64,000 bases of DNA from Ostrinia nubilalis (GCF_963855985.1 NC_087099.1:10632001-10696000), one strand, 5' to 3'. Counted from the first letter of the stretch, positions 47,466-59,035 are shown. The notes: generated by a model from the letters alone, not told the origin. Program-made: numbers and translations.

Positions 47466-48311
47466 TCATTTTACTCAATACTTACCTACTCTAAAATTTT
47501 GTTTCATTCACCTAAATCTCGTATTAAACTGAATTATAGATTTTGCTTTTCTAATAAAACATTAATATAGCGAAAGGCTCCTTCCATTACATTCTATCTT
47601 TTGTTTCAATTATCATTGGAACTTGGTATAGAAAGGTCACGATTTCGTGTATTCCAAATCGTGTAGCTATGTAAATGTTAGATGGAAATTATTTTATTGA
47701 ATTTACTCTCGAAAGCAACAGCAAGTATTAGTGGCTATGGTTTAAATATACAGGGCTACTTAGAACTAACCTGAATTTTTTTTTTTCACGGAATTGTAAA
47801 TTAAAAGTTGGTTCCTATTTTTCTGCCCACCATTTCAACCTTGAAAAAGTAAATGGCTTGACTAGACTTAGTGCTTTGTTTTAGTTCAACAAGATAATTA
47901 TACAGAACAAAAAGTATCAATTTGTTTTGATGAATGTCACAAGTCACTATGTCTGTTTTCGCCACCTGTCCCCTACGTTCTGTATTTTTGCGGGTTTTAT
48001 ATGAAGGCTTTTTAAATTCTAAAATCCTTATTAAAATAAAGATTACCAAGTCAAAACCTTTGTAAAAGATAAGAGGTGTAAACAGTTGATTCTTGTCAAG
48101 ATTACATATCATTTCATACTCGATTAATGATTAATTAATTCATGCTTAAATGGAAAATATTTTATTATATTTCTCATCGTTAGTCATAATATTTAAAAAC
48201 TCTTCTGTTATTAAAAACGTAACGGGTACATTTAGCGATTTAACAATTTCAGATAGTTGACAGGCTACATATTTTATTTAAGTCTAAAATAAGGATGAAA
48301 TCATCATAATT
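47466..48311. other. no recognised gene
   Basis: AT-rich. The minus frame 47801-48112 (103 codons) has no recognisable domain. Confidence 0.45.
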
Positions 48312-48520
48312 TCAGTCACAGGGCGTCCACTGCTGAACGTAGGCCTCCCCCAATGATTTCTACATCGCCCGGTTGGTAGCGGCCTGCATCCTGCGCCTTC
48401 CTGCTACCTTTATGAAGTCGTCGGTCCATCTTGTGGGTGGATGACCCACGCTGCTTTTTCCAGTAGATACGTGGCCTCCACTCCCGAAACTTGCTGCCCC
48501 ATCGGCCGTCAGTTCTAAGT
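48312..48520 (-). pseudogene. broken LINE reverse transcriptase C-terminus
   Basis: The minus strand encodes PPTRWTDDFIKVAGRRRMQ, then AATNRAM, an in-frame stop, KSLGEAYVQQWTPCD and the natural stop near 48312-48314. Upstream, a frameshift separates a WGSKFREWRPR-type segment that belongs to the same protein family. It is a 5'-truncated, inactive copy of the same LINE group as 44306 and 50656. Confidence 0.85.
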
Positions 48521-48985
48521 CTAATATATCTAATTATGATTTTTGTTATAGCCGAACTTGTATACCCATGCCCATCGGTGTATCTTCATAAAGGCACAAT
48601 ACCTTTTATATATTTTAATCCATCCAAACAATCCAAAGCCCAATCCCGCCCAATAGCACCACGCAGCCATCCATATTTAATCATTCGTTAGCATAGCAAT
48701 CTGCATACGTAACGTCCCCGTGACGTCTGCGTGCAATTAATAATTTCGCCACTTGGTGATTAACATTTAAACCGGAGTCTGCGTTGGATTGGTCTAAATC
48801 GAAAGGCTGGGTGCACATTGTGGGAATTTTCGTGGAACAAAATTGTTTGATGCCAGGGGCGAGAGACGTCATTTCTTAGAAGTTGGGACAAGTTAGTGTG
48901 GTTGGAAAGCCTTGCAAAAAATTCTAGAGAATAAAACAGCTTTTCTGTACATGTAATGTGGTACAGAAAAGTTTATTTTGATTAA
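48521..48985. other. no recognised gene
   Basis: Moderately balanced sequence, short frames on both strands (48491-48691 plus, 48681-48872 minus), no recognised product. Confidence 0.45.
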
Positions 48986-49205
48986 GGCCCCGTTTCCACT
49001 AAGGCGGAGCGGAGAAATGTTTTTAAAGTAATCAGATTTCATTATTTCCACTTCTTATGTATCTGGAATTACGCAAATAAAGAAATTTGATTTGATTTGT
49101 TTTGATTTGATTCTCCTCTCGGCGCCACGCCGCCGCCAAATTCTATAGAAAAATTTGTACACGCGACACATTTCCGCTCTGCTCTACTTTAGTGGAAACC
49201 AGGCC
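48986..49205. mobile_element. 220-bp Harbinger-type MITE
   Basis: The ends GGCCCCGTTTCCACTAAGG (48986 onward) and CTTTAGTGGAAACCAGGCC (ending 49205) are imperfect inverted repeats that continue into GCGGAGCGGAG / CTCTGCTCT. TAA flanks both sides (48983-48985 and 49206-49208). The interior includes AATAAAGAAATTTGATTTGA, a phrase typical of a LINE 3' end, so a second insertion is likely. It has no coding capacity. Confidence 0.8.
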
Positions 49206-49490
49206 TAACTCTATAACAACATTTTCTATGAAACAATATATTTCTTTTCTCAATGTTACTGAAAGAAGAGCCAATTGTTTTAAAAAATCCTTTATTATTA
49301 ATATGTACTTAACAATTAAATTGCACCACTTACCAATGTTTATTATATTATGGTCCATTAGCACATAGTGCCGTTAGTTACTTGTAAATGGTCTATAACA
49401 TCCCACCTGCCGATTTTATGGTCCTGACATACAACCACATACATGGCTATAAAAATAATAAAGCCATAATTTCGTGGAATAACTCTGTAA
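49206..49490. other. no recognised gene
   Basis: AT-rich spacer between the MITE and the Helitron. Confidence 0.5.
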
Positions 49491-49723
49491 TCCCAACTAA
49501 TATTATAAATGCGAAAGTAACTCTGTCTGTCTGTCTGTCTGTTACGCTTTCCCGCTTAAACCTCGCAACCGATTTTGATGAAATTTGGCATAGAGATAGT
49601 TTGAGTCCCGGGAAAGAACATAGGATAGTTTTTATCCCGGTTTTTGAAACAGGGACGCGCGCGATAAAGTTTTTCTGTGACAGACAAAATTCCACGCGGG
49701 CGAAGCCGCGGGCGGAAAGCTAG
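49491..49723 (+). mobile_element. non-autonomous Helitron (233 bp)
   Basis: It starts TCCCAACTAATATTATAAAT after an A and has the (CTGT)n microsatellite usual in this family. It continues with ACCGATTTTGATGAAATTTG and GGATAGTTTTTATCCCGG, and near the 3' end has the hairpin CGCGG-GCGAAG-CCGCG followed by GGCGGAAAG and CTAG (49720-49723), then T. This is one of the most complete and best preserved elements in the window. The two overlapping frames 49388-49723 plus and 49447-49695 minus are by-products. Confidence 0.9.
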
Positions 49724-50011
49724 TCACTGATATTTCTATCCCTTGAAGTTCAAAGACTGAACTATTTAACACATTTCATTGCTTATTTATGGAAAGTATA
49801 ATAAATAATCTCCGACACCTGCCTATAAAATGTTCCTTGCATGGTACAGTTTTTTGTAGAAATTTGTGTACCAGAAAGCAGAAAAGCCGTTGGAAAAACA
49901 ATCAAACAATAATTAATAACTTTTGTTGTAACTTTTAAGTCGTAAAAAATATTAAAGCGCGTTATTTGTAAAAGTTAAAGACAGCAACTTGGACGCCTAT
50001 TGTTGGCTCGT
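49724..50011. other. no recognised gene
   Basis: AT-rich spacer. Confidence 0.5.
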
Positions 50012-50050
50012 ACTTCTGCAGCGGAGACTCAATGAACTGATGATAAAAAT
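50012..50050 (+). mobile_element. LINE 3' tail remnant
   Basis: CGTACTTCTGCAGCGGAGAC then TCAATGAACTGATGATAAAA. It is the same tail signature as at 13241 and 17744. Confidence 0.35.
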
Positions 50051-50655
50051 TAAAATGTAATTAATTACATCCTATTTTTTTCAAACACCATATTATATAA
50101 ATCAACTTAGGCATACCAAGTGTAAGTAGAAACATAAATCGCACCTCGACGTTTCGTGTAAATGAAACGCATGAATTGCTAATCTGTCTGTACACAATTA
50201 GCCGTGTCTATTATACCTGATAAATAGTCGCCTGGTCAGCTGGTTGCCACTGATAGCACTATCTGAGTAATTACATAAGAGATATCGCGATTTATGTCTA
50301 AGATTGCGACTGTTGACACTGAAAAAGTCGTTACGACTTGGCGTTATCATTCATTTGTCATCCCTGAGTGAGAGCTAACTCTCTTGTCCCCATTTGGGGT
50401 AATTTTTGGGTGTAAGCTTTATTTTGATCTAGAAAGAGGGACCTATATAAGAATGTCAAATCATTGAGTTTCATCCTTTTCCTACTCTTTACTTTTCAAA
50501 CGGTGAAGAAGGTAACTCTACTTTCAGTTATTTTAGGTTTTCATCGTACAAAAAAATTGTTTTAGCTTGACTACTTAGTGACTTCTCCACGTTCAAAGTT
50601 TAATTTACCTTGGCCTATGGGTAAATTTTTCTTGTCATAATCTTCACTAATGCTC
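50051..50655. other. no recognised gene
   Basis: AT-rich spacer with no recognised feature. Confidence 0.5.
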
Positions 50656-50822
50656 ATCCCAACCGACCGATCAGGTGGACCGACGACCTGATAAAGGTAG
50701 CAGGAAAGCGCTGGATGCAGGCCGCTACCAACTGTGGGATGTGGAAGTCATTGGGGGAGGCCTAAGTTCAGCAGTGGACGTCCTGTGGCTGAAACGATGA
50801 TGATGATGATGATGATGATGCT
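50656..50822 (+). pseudogene. LINE reverse transcriptase C-terminus with (GATGAT)n tail
   Basis: It encodes NRPIRWTDDLIKVAGKRWMQ, then AATNCGMWKSLGEA, one premature stop, VQQWTSCG and the natural stop at 50790-50792. This is the conserved C-terminus of lepidopteran RTE-like LINE proteins. It is directly followed by a (GAT)n tail to about 50822, the type of short tandem 3' end seen in the RTE group. It is 5'-truncated and inactive. Confidence 0.88.
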
Positions 50823-51170
50823 CATCCCATTTTCAAATCAGTCCAGCACAGGGTCATTTTTAAGTAGTTCGGATACTCTAAAGTTCTTTTGACATTCGGT
50901 CGAATTACATGTCTTTGTCCAAAAGCATTTCCATCATTATCTGCATAATCCTGTCTAGTACTCGTATACCATTTCAAAAGATAATTAAACGGTTAAGAGG
51001 TCAAAATCAAAATTATCTTTATTTGTGTAGACTAATTAAATTAGTACTCACATATCGTCAAATGCTCTTAAGGAGCCTATACATGTCTCATTCTTTTTTT
51101 GCCCTACATGTGAGTATCAAATCGATCAGTGTGCACTGTTTCCTCTAATATTCAGACGTCTAAAGTTAGA
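50823..51170. other. no recognised gene
   Basis: AT-rich spacer. The frame 50909-51148 has no recognisable domain. Confidence 0.45.
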
Positions 51171-51940
51171 AGCGCGGCGAAGCGCGAATTGGGCGCCGAT
51201 GGATGTTGATCTATCGGACGGGCTCGCGATTTATAACGCATCCGCAATCTATTTTGCTTCGGCTCATAATTTGAGCATAGAATGTAAAAATACAAATTTA
51301 TTTATGGTTATTGGGATTTAAGTGCTAAACATCTAAAACAAGATTTTTCAATTGAAAAAGTAAACTGTCTGGAATTCTAGTCCACGACTATATGGGACCT
51401 GCATATACCTACCAAAAACCACAAAAGCATTAAGTGACACAGGTCCTGTTGAAATTCCCAAATAGGATGATCCTTTTTTGACGTAATTTTCTTTGCAATA
51501 TTAAACAACAAGTTTTTAGCGGCCGAGTGAACCGCTAATTTATTTGTATAGAAGGAGTGCGAGGAAGAAATAATAACGCAAAGTTACGAGTGATAGTCGC
51601 GTCAGCATAAAACAGCTAATTTAAACGTTTTTACTTTCATTAGTTTCCCACAAATGTCTAAGTATTTTCAGTCTCCGATCTCTTCAGTGGTCAACATATT
51701 TTATTATTGACCACTGCTTCTATTACCTATTTGAAACAGTCCATGTATAAATAGGTAAGTAGTACACATTTTCCTTTTCTTCGTATACTTTTTGCTCTTA
51801 ATTTTGTACCCACAACCAATATCCAATTCAAAAACGTCTCTATCGTGTTCCAAATGGCACAGAAACGTGCCATAAATCCAGATTGTGCCCCGTCCGATAG
51901 ATCAGCGTCAATCGGCCGGCGGTTCGCGCTTCGCCGCGCG
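51171..51940. mobile_element. possible DNA transposon relic with 52-bp inverted ends
   Basis: 51171-51222 and 51889-51940 are reverse complements at 43 of 52 positions, with AGCGCGGCGAAGCGCGAA outside and TGATCTATCGGACGGG inside. Most differences are C/T or G/A, as expected from CpG decay. The 666 bp between are AT-rich and non-coding. No clear target duplication was found, so the true ends may lie further out (the right side continues CCCGACGCGGACCATAGACA). Confidence 0.7.
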
Positions 51941-52399
51941 CCCGACGCGGACCATAGACAAAACACCTTAAATCACACAGGGTTTATTATTGGCAGCGAG
52001 CTACGAGTGGCTCTACATCGTTACAATGTTGCCGTTACAAAAAAAGCTCGGATTAATATGGATTGGTGTTGCCATTACAAAAAACCGTCGTATGGCTGGA
52101 GGGTGTCACGGATTTGAAGAAGTGACCTCTGAATTACATTTCTCGATTATTTTAAATTTTTGATACAGTCTATTCAACGATGTAGAAAATAAAACGGATT
52201 GCCTGTTTATAGATTGCTTGCCGACCTGCTAGCTTACATACCTTTGCCAAAGTCCTTGTAATTGTAAATCATTAAATTAAAATTAAATGAATAAAATATC
52301 AACACCAATAAACTACAATTAACTACCGAACAATTTGAACGACCACTAAAAACTCATAACTAATTAATAATTCCAGTGACATAATCCAATAACAACAGA
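51941..52399. other. no recognised gene
   Basis: GTTGCCGTTACAAAAAA (about 52028) and GTTGCCATTACAAAAAA (about 52069) form a small direct repeat. Otherwise nothing was recognised. Confidence 0.45.
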
Positions 52400-53170
52400 A
52401 CTAAACGGAGAGCAATTTTAAAGCAATTCATTTTTTGCACGGCATATTAGCAAATTTGAAATTCGTTCCCTCATCAACAATTTACTGGTACAAATAAAAC
52501 AGCAATAATTATTCATGGGGCTTCGCAATTATTTCAAAAGCAGCGTCACTGCCGGCTCCTGTGCAGACACGCGTCCATGTTTTTTCATCAATTTGTCGAA
52601 CGCATCAATATGCGAAATGCCTACGCGGATCGCACGCCGCATACATACGATTAAAAAATCGCCGCGGTAGGTGACCAGTGCACACTCAGCTTTAATTGAA
52701 TAGATTTAGCAGCACACACCGACTCCTAATTGTCTAATTTATAGCGAAAACAACGTATCGTTTGGCGGACGAATATATTACTATGGTATGCAGAAGGACT
52801 TTCTTTTGGAGCGGGAAATAAACACGGCCTGTCGGGAATATCAAGCAGATAGACTAGGTCTTATGTTAAACAGGTCAAATCCACTTGCAAAATATTTAGA
52901 TGGGCTCTGTCACATCGCACACACCCTTTATCAGTACGAAACACAAATGTGGACCTTATTGCTATGAAGAACTGAAGAATGCCCCGCTGACAAATGGGCA
53001 GCGCTGTCAAAGCTCGATCGAAATTAATGACCGCGAAAGATGTATTGACGAAGTGATCAAATAGTGGCAATAGTAATGCGAGGGAGCACCTGCCTGTATT
53101 ACTAATGCTGCAGTCCCATCTACCATAAATATTAATAAACGATGTTATTTTAGCACCGCGAAACAAATGA
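52400..53170. promoter_or_regulatory. balanced block, possible conserved non-coding sequence
   Basis: Two balanced segments, 52400-52720 and 52860-53170. They contain AATAATTATTCATGGGGC, CCATAAATATTAATAAACGA (near 53122) and TTGTTTATTAC (near 53185), which resemble homeodomain and Forkhead sites. The minus frame 52861-53166 (101 codons) is not recognised. Regulatory function is only inferred. Confidence 0.25.
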
Positions 53171-53785
53171 CACTAACTGCTCATTTGTTTATTACATCAG
53201 ATTGAATTAAACTAGTGGCCGTTCAAACGATTTATTCCTTTGGTCATCTTTAATTGTTATGCGTTTTTAATAGCATTAATGCGATTTTGTCTATACTAGG
53301 CAACGCGTTTAGTCGCGATCCGCTAGCGCATGCGTTGAGCTGACGCCATGGGCTATTTTTAAAATTTCTAGAAATCTTAGCGCGATTACGTCACATACTA
53401 GAAAGGATAAAAAGCAATAAGAGTTTCTATTGTCCGTGTGGCCTTTGAGCTCATAGGTGGAACATTATTATTCTTCGACAGACTCACAATAAACCTGGTA
53501 TGTAGGCAAGGCTCTGCTGGTGGGTGGCCTGTTGGTACTAGCCCAAACGTAGACAGAACGATTCGTGAATATTTATCAACGGCTAACCCGGTTTATAACT
53601 GCGAAATTAACTTCCTTTGGTTTTACGAGATTTCGATCGATATCTTTTTGAAAAACAGTCACATACTTGACTGATTTGCAAATATAAGTGTCTCTCTTTA
53701 ATATTTAAAATTTTCGTAATTATTTTGCTCGAAACTCATAATCATAACTGCGTTAGTACCCTATTTATATTCTTATTTTTTTGTT
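53171..53785. other. no recognised gene
   Basis: Mixed composition. 53290-53400 is GC-balanced (GTCGCGATCCGCTAGCGC). The plus frame 53438-53674 has no recognised domain. Confidence 0.4.
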
Positions 53786-53860
53786 TACATACCATAAATC
53801 ATTTGGAACAAGATTTATGGTCTTTATCGCAATCTTACATTTCCATAAATAATTATGTCA
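53786..53860. promoter_or_regulatory. cluster of Exd/Hox-type CCATAAATC sites
   Basis: CCATAAATCA (53792-53801) is a perfect TGATTTATGG on the minus strand. GATTTATGG (53812-53820) mirrors it as a 9-bp inverted repeat with an 11-bp centre, and CCATAAAT recurs at 53843-53850 before AATTATG. These are the core sequences of Extradenticle-Hox and Caudal/Abd-B-type binding sites. The arrangement is seen directly; binding is inferred. Confidence 0.35.
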
Positions 53861-54429
53861 AGAGGTGAACAGAAACTGTATCACCGCAAACTTTTGCTGA
53901 ATAAAGAACATGCTCTAACTGCTTTTAAGTGTCTAATTAATTTAACAGCCGTTGTAAACTTAATCAAGATATGAATCGACATTCATAACAGCGGTCGTTA
54001 AGGTAACATCGTATGATTACTTTGATTTAATAAAGGATTTTTTTCGACATTAGTATGCATTTATACGCGAGCGCATCAAAAATTACTGTACGAAAACAAA
54101 TCAGCGCGTACAATTCTTGAGATGAAAGTATGCTGCATTTTAAAAGCCAATTTGTCATGGAGTGCAATTCAGAAATATTCACAAAACAAAACTCGAACAA
54201 ACATGTTCTCGAGCCAGTAAAATAAAGACAAAAGACGACACCCATAAATTGTCGCTGAAAAGTAACCAAAGCATTATACAGTTGCATAACAGTACAGTAA
54301 CAGTAAATAAAAAGGGGCAAAAGGAGCAAAACTGTGCACGAAACTGTGCGCTTTTAAATACGGACGACGTTGAGCGCGGGTAAGGCAAAGACATTTATGT
54401 TCACTAAACAAGTAGTAAAAGTCACTGCT
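53861..54429. other. no recognised gene
   Basis: The frames 54027-54329 minus, 54162-54383 plus and 54179-54394 minus overlap and have no recognised product. No element was seen. Confidence 0.4.
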
Positions 54430-54640
54430 TGAGCGTTTTTATGGCACTCATAAATGTCAGATTGCGCCGGGCGGAGCGCCCGCGCGGGTCGAGCCGCTCG
54501 ATTTTACACTTTGCGCACAATCCTTAATTGATTATGTGCGATTTTCAATTAACACTCTTTTTATTCATGACCGCCGATTAATGTTGCAATTTTCCCTTTT
54601 TCAGGTAACCGTTATTGCCGTTAGCCGCGCTTGTTTATGG
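54430..54640. promoter_or_regulatory. balanced block with homeodomain-type motifs
   Basis: It contains TTTTTATGGCACTCATAAAT, a GC-rich patch (GCCGGGCGGAGCGCCCGCGC), then TTAATTGATTATGTGC and GATTAATG. It may be a conserved enhancer. There is no open frame. Confidence 0.3.
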
Positions 54641-54990
54641 TAAGATGACAATTTAGGTGTTTAGAATGTCACTTGGAATATTTAGCGCAAGTGAAAACGC
54701 AAGGTGCTATAAAAGGAAGCTGTGGACAGACGTGAGAATAGGTAGGGTCCAGTGGCCCCCTATGCAAATTGTTGCATCGTTAAACACCCGGCCGCGGTCG
54801 AGAAGACGGATTGACGTAAACGCGTAACACCGGATGCATTTGATTGGCGTTAGTCGGTTCAATTATTGTTAAGGTTCTGTCTTGAAGAGCTACACAGACC
54901 TGTAAGTTTAGTCTTGAGACGGCAGCATCCCTATTTAGATTATACGTTTTGAAAATACGCAATTTCTTAGACATAGAGCTATGTATTCAA
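54641..54990. other. no recognised gene
   Basis: Mixed sequence with a short minus frame (54780-54974). Nothing was recognised. Confidence 0.45.
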
Positions 54991-55118
54991 CGTGAAATTG
55001 TGAACTCTGTCAGTTTATAATATAACGCGTTAGATTGTAAACTAACAGTGGGTTAGGTTAGGTTAGATTGTAATTTAACTCCGTCAGATTATAATCTGAC
55101 AGAATTCACAATTTTACG
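54991..55118. mobile_element. 128-bp foldback MITE with a TTAGG-type core
   Basis: The left arm CGTGAAATTGTGAACTCTGT and following is mirrored by ACAGAATTCACAATTTTACG at the right end, arms of about 33 bp with a few differences. The centre holds GGTTAGGTTAGGTTAG (about 55052-55067), three insect telomere-type units. Further inner symmetry (GTTAGATTGTAAACTAAC) is present. Confidence 0.75.
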
Positions 55119-56089
55119 GTGACATATATAAAAGCTACTATACAGTAGAGTCTCGGCGTTTTTTTTGTCTCGATAAAGTTTTTCTATGAAAGCTAAAGCA
55201 AATTTTAATTCTATTCAGCTAATAAATAATCAAGTCCAATACAAAAGAATTAACAAGAAACAACGTGTCAGTTTTTCTACCTTTTGAAGGACGTGAAGCG
55301 CCCTGGGCTTTATATTAATTAATATCTGATTACTTTAACATGATAAACTATACATCTGTGAAAGTAATTATTTACTTAAGGCGCGTTTAATTAAATAAAA
55401 GCCATTTTTATTTATTTAATCTTTTTTGCGCAGCTACAATGAACTTGTGAAGTTTTTGCTGAATACTGAATTGATCTTGTATTTTTAATTAATCATTCTT
55501 AACCATTAAAAGGAAGCGAAGTTTTGTGTTTAAGTAGTCACAGTCTGGGTGATGTGGTATGAAACTTAACAGAATCTGTCGGTAAGAAATTTACATAGTA
55601 CACCGTGTTCGTGCTAGGGGTGGCACAAGACGAACTTTTTATGATTCCTCAACCAAAGTATGAAGCGAAGTCGTATTTTAGTGAAGCTTTCGCGGTTGAT
55701 TTATACGAAGCTCGAATATTCAGGTCGCGTTATACAGGAAGTTTTTACTTGAAAACAAAAAAGTCGGGCATTTTTTTCATAAAAACATTTTGACTCTTGA
55801 GCTTACACAGACGTACATTGTGTGATGACCATTCATATTATGTTTTATAAAAAAATAGTCAGCAGTAGATAGCTTAGCAATTTGTTAAGAAAACAATTTT
55901 GTTAAAATACTTACATAACCGCACCCCGAACACTAGACTGAACCTACATCTTTGATTAATGTAATTATTTTTAACAAATGATTACTTAGCGAAAAAAAAA
56001 GATAATATGAAGCTGAAAAATCTCTACAGTTACTACCGCAATCTTCAAAAGTTCAAAATACCCAAAAAATATGATCCGCATATTTTTCG
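55119..56089. other. no recognised gene
   Basis: AT-rich. The frame 55605-55793 has no recognised domain. Confidence 0.45.
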
Positions 56090-56290
56090 CAGCAGCCCTA
56101 CGAGCACATCCGATGGTGTACACCTGCTGGCGAGGGAGGGACATGTGTATGGCCGAACAGTGACTTTTATTGACGCGCCCGCGTTTAATAACTGCTGCCT
56201 TCTTCGGCCTAGAGACAGTTTTGCTGTCGGGTGTACAAGGGCAAACGCCTTTAGCGGGAGTCGTTTTTGTGGGAAAGCTGTTTGATGGTT
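56090..56290. promoter_or_regulatory. balanced block, possible conserved non-coding sequence
   Basis: A GC-balanced block open on both strands (56007-56285 plus, 56045-56320 minus), with no recognisable product. Its sharp contrast to the AT-rich flanks is the only evidence. Confidence 0.2.
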
Positions 56291-56448
56291 CCTTGAAAGG
56301 GAATAACTGAACATTTTCACTGATATTTACATTTTGAAATAAAAGCTAATTTACAAAAAGTTACGTGACGTCAATTTTACAATGATATCGGAAATAATGA
56401 AATGTTAATTCGTTACTTTCTTGTAAAAAAGTCTTAAATACAAGAAAG

Positions 56449-56640
56449 TATTTTTTTTTGTATGCATAACAAGGCAGGTATTTGACCACAATCGCACCTG
56501 ATGTTAAGTGGGATGCAGTCTAGGATGGTACATATCTGCCCTGTAAGTGCCTATTCACTCTCGCCTTGAAAAGGCCCGGAATAAATTCTTCGGGAAAGAC
56601 AGCAGCAGGCAACGAATTTCTACTTAGTATCACTTGAATA
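56449..56640 (-). mobile_element. 5'-truncated LINE 3' end
   Basis: Starting with a T-run and GTATGCATAACAAGGCAGGT on the plus strand, it continues through CACCTGATGTTAAGTGGGAT and GCCTATTCACTCTCGCCTTG. On the minus strand this is a LINE 3' UTR with a poly-A tail; the family is common in lepidopterans. The end of the family also occurs at 16568-16612. No coding frame is retained. Confidence 0.75.
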
Positions 56641-57365
56641 CATAGGTATTGCGAAACAAGTTTAGCTGTAATACCAGACTATAATACCTTGGTTTATTTT
56701 GAATTAAAAAACATAATCACAATCATTTCGGGTTCAAATTGCTTATGAAAAACCACTCTTGTTTGGAAAAAAATATCCTGAAATGTAGAGCATAATAAAA
56801 ATCGCTGCATCTCGCATCTTGCACAGTACCCCAACAAACGGTTAACTTCACTTTATAGCTTTTGAATTACGAATGTTAAGTAGAAAATGAGCCATGGGAA
56901 TAGGATTCCACTCAGCGCACTATCCCAGGCGTTTGCATATTTTTACAGCGATTTAAATACGCCAGTGTGAAAAACTGATTTCAATTGTGGTGAAGTTTCG
57001 ATGAGTTATAGCAGCTAATCTATATGTTGATTAGGTTTTTTGTCAGTGATTTTATAGAGTGTGAAAGGTTGAATAGAAAATTACATTGTTTGTTGAATTT
57101 ACTGAACGAGGCTTCAATAAATCAATGCTGTAACTAATGTTGAGCAAATTAATTGAACAAATGTTTTATTGACTCTTCACTGGTCTTACGATGTAATGTA
57201 TTGGATAATACAGTCTGTAATTTTCGATCAACATTCTCTAAGTCATATTAGCACTAAATTATAATTTTAGCGTCTTGCTTGGAAAACTTAATTAAACCTA
57301 GAGCAGAACTAAAAATAGCTCATCTACCACAAATAGGTGTGCTCCCGTCGACCGGAGAAGTCGTA
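56641..57365. other. no recognised gene
   Basis: AT-rich spacer. Nothing was recognised. Confidence 0.5.
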
Positions 57366-57565
57366 ATGGCGCGAGCAGACGGTCCGCGATGGCAGCGCCA
57401 CGATAGCATTGTGGTAACGTGCGCCCGCGCACCGATCGCGACGCGATTGCGCGCGCTGTCTCTTACGTGTCGCCCGACGCCCGTATCTCGCCGCATCGCA
57501 CGCAAATTATCGATACCATTATTGTAACACCCAACTGAAACAACACTAGCTATTGTTGTTGTTAA
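57366..57565 (+). repeat. GC-rich block; its right half is duplicated at 57903
   Basis: 57366-57500 is GC-rich with many CpG (GCGCCCGCGCACCGATCGCG). The part from CGCATCGCACG to CTAGCTATTGTTGTT recurs at 57903-57985, sharing AACACCYAACTGRAACAACA and CTAG. The frames 57279-57527 plus and 57320-57586 minus oppose each other and are unrecognised. Confidence 0.6.
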
Positions 57566-57902
57566 AAATTGGTGATTGTAGAACAAACTTTTAAATGTTA
57601 TTAAACGTTATACCGGTTTTTGTGAAAATAGTCTTAGGTTTCTGTTGTTATGTTTTTTTAATTAAAGTCTTTATGTAATTGGGTATTTCATACCATTCAC
57701 AAATGAAGCACAAAACACACTTCATTCTGGTCTTAAAACCCAATTCATAGAAAATTAATTTTAAATTAAGATTTTTGTTTACCTTGTCAATTGATAAAAA
57801 GTTTGTCAATTGAATTGGCAAAATAGTGAAGTCATTGGCTTGTAAGTATTGCCCTATAAAATCCATGGGAGTCTCGTTTGACAGTTATTGTAAAGTACTC
57901 CA
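57566..57902. other. no recognised gene
   Basis: AT-rich sequence between the two repeat copies, with an unrecognised minus frame (57648-57866). Confidence 0.45.
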
Positions 57903-57985
57903 GTCGCCCGCATCACACGTAAATTAATATCGATATAATTATACGAGTAACACCTAACTGGAACAACACTAGCGCTATTGTTAAT
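57903..57985 (+). repeat. direct repeat, second copy
   Basis: Partner of about 57470-57565: CGCCCGCATCACACG, ATATCGAT, AACACCTAACTGGAACAACA and CTAGCGCTATTGTT. Direct orientation, diverged. Confidence 0.65.
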
Positions 57986-58166
57986 GTTTCTGGATGCAAA
58001 AAATTGTAGCATTGTCTGTAATTACACCTATCAGCGGTCCAGATTTATTGTGATTCCGTTTGTCGTCGGTAACTGATACGGGTGTTGTGCGTGAAAATTA
58101 TATTCTTTTAGCGCTATACCTTAGAACTGTTACACAGTGTTTTCATCAGGCTTTTTATTTGCATCG
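57986..58166. other. no recognised gene
   Basis: Short spacer with no recognised feature. Confidence 0.5.
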
Positions 58167-58226
58167 TTTGAGCCAAATGACGTCCACTGCTGGAAAAAGG
58201 CTTCCCCCAAGGATTTCCACAACTTT
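58167..58226 (-). pseudogene. short LINE C-terminus remnant
   Basis: On the minus strand it reads LWKSLGEAFFQQWTSFG, the same C-terminal signature as at 44306 and 50656. Only about 60 bp remain. Confidence 0.75.
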
Positions 58227-59035
58227 GCATACTTAAAAAAGTTAAATCTAACAAAGTCAAGTAAAATAACCAAATCTAATACTTACACATTTATTTAACT
58301 GCGTGTAATAAAATCTACCATAAACTAAACTTACACATTTTATCCTAGTAATTAGTTTCCGAAGAAACTAGTGTCAATGACAATCCAACTTCCATATCAA
58401 AACTGCAAGCCTAAGCTTGTCTTTCACAAGAAAGATCACTATGTTATCATTTCTCCAAAGTCATACTGAACATTATCCAGATTAAACATTAAGATTAAAG
58501 CAATTATACCAGCAGTTAATTGTATTATACCACGTTTAAATGAATCGAGTCGATTATCGAGTCTTCACGTAACTTATACAATCTCACAAAAAACTCAAAT
58601 AGTATTCTCATATAATTTTTCCAATTAAAATGATTACGTGCCTTATATGGGGGCTGATAAAATCACACCTTAGCGCGTTTAACGAGTAAGCGCCTATATT
58701 TAGCGTAAGTGTTGCTTTGCTGTAGGTGACATTGTAAGCATCATCTTTTTTTTCATAGACATTTTTTTCGCAGCTGTAATAATGCACCAGTTTATTTATA
58801 AACATGTCTATTTTACTGTAGTTTTGATCATTTTATGATAGGAAAGTCAACACACTAATGTGAACTTTGGCTTTCACACAATATTGTACACGTATTGTGA
58901 CCTTTTGATTCAAAAACAAATTAGCACTGAGTTAACTGAAACCTGGGTAAATCGTAATAGGAAAAGTGAGTATTCTTCAAATTCAAATTCATTAAATTCT
59001 TTATTGTTCCATGTTAATAAATAAATATAAATGGT
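58227..59035. other. no recognised gene
   Basis: AT-rich. 58976-59012 (TCAAATTCATTAAATTCTTT, ATTGTTCC) looks like the reverse of a LINE 3' tail (AATAAAGAATTT), weak evidence. Confidence 0.4.

Noticed and set aside
49388..49723. 111-codon frame as a gene
   Set aside because: It lies almost entirely in a Helitron copy with clear ends.
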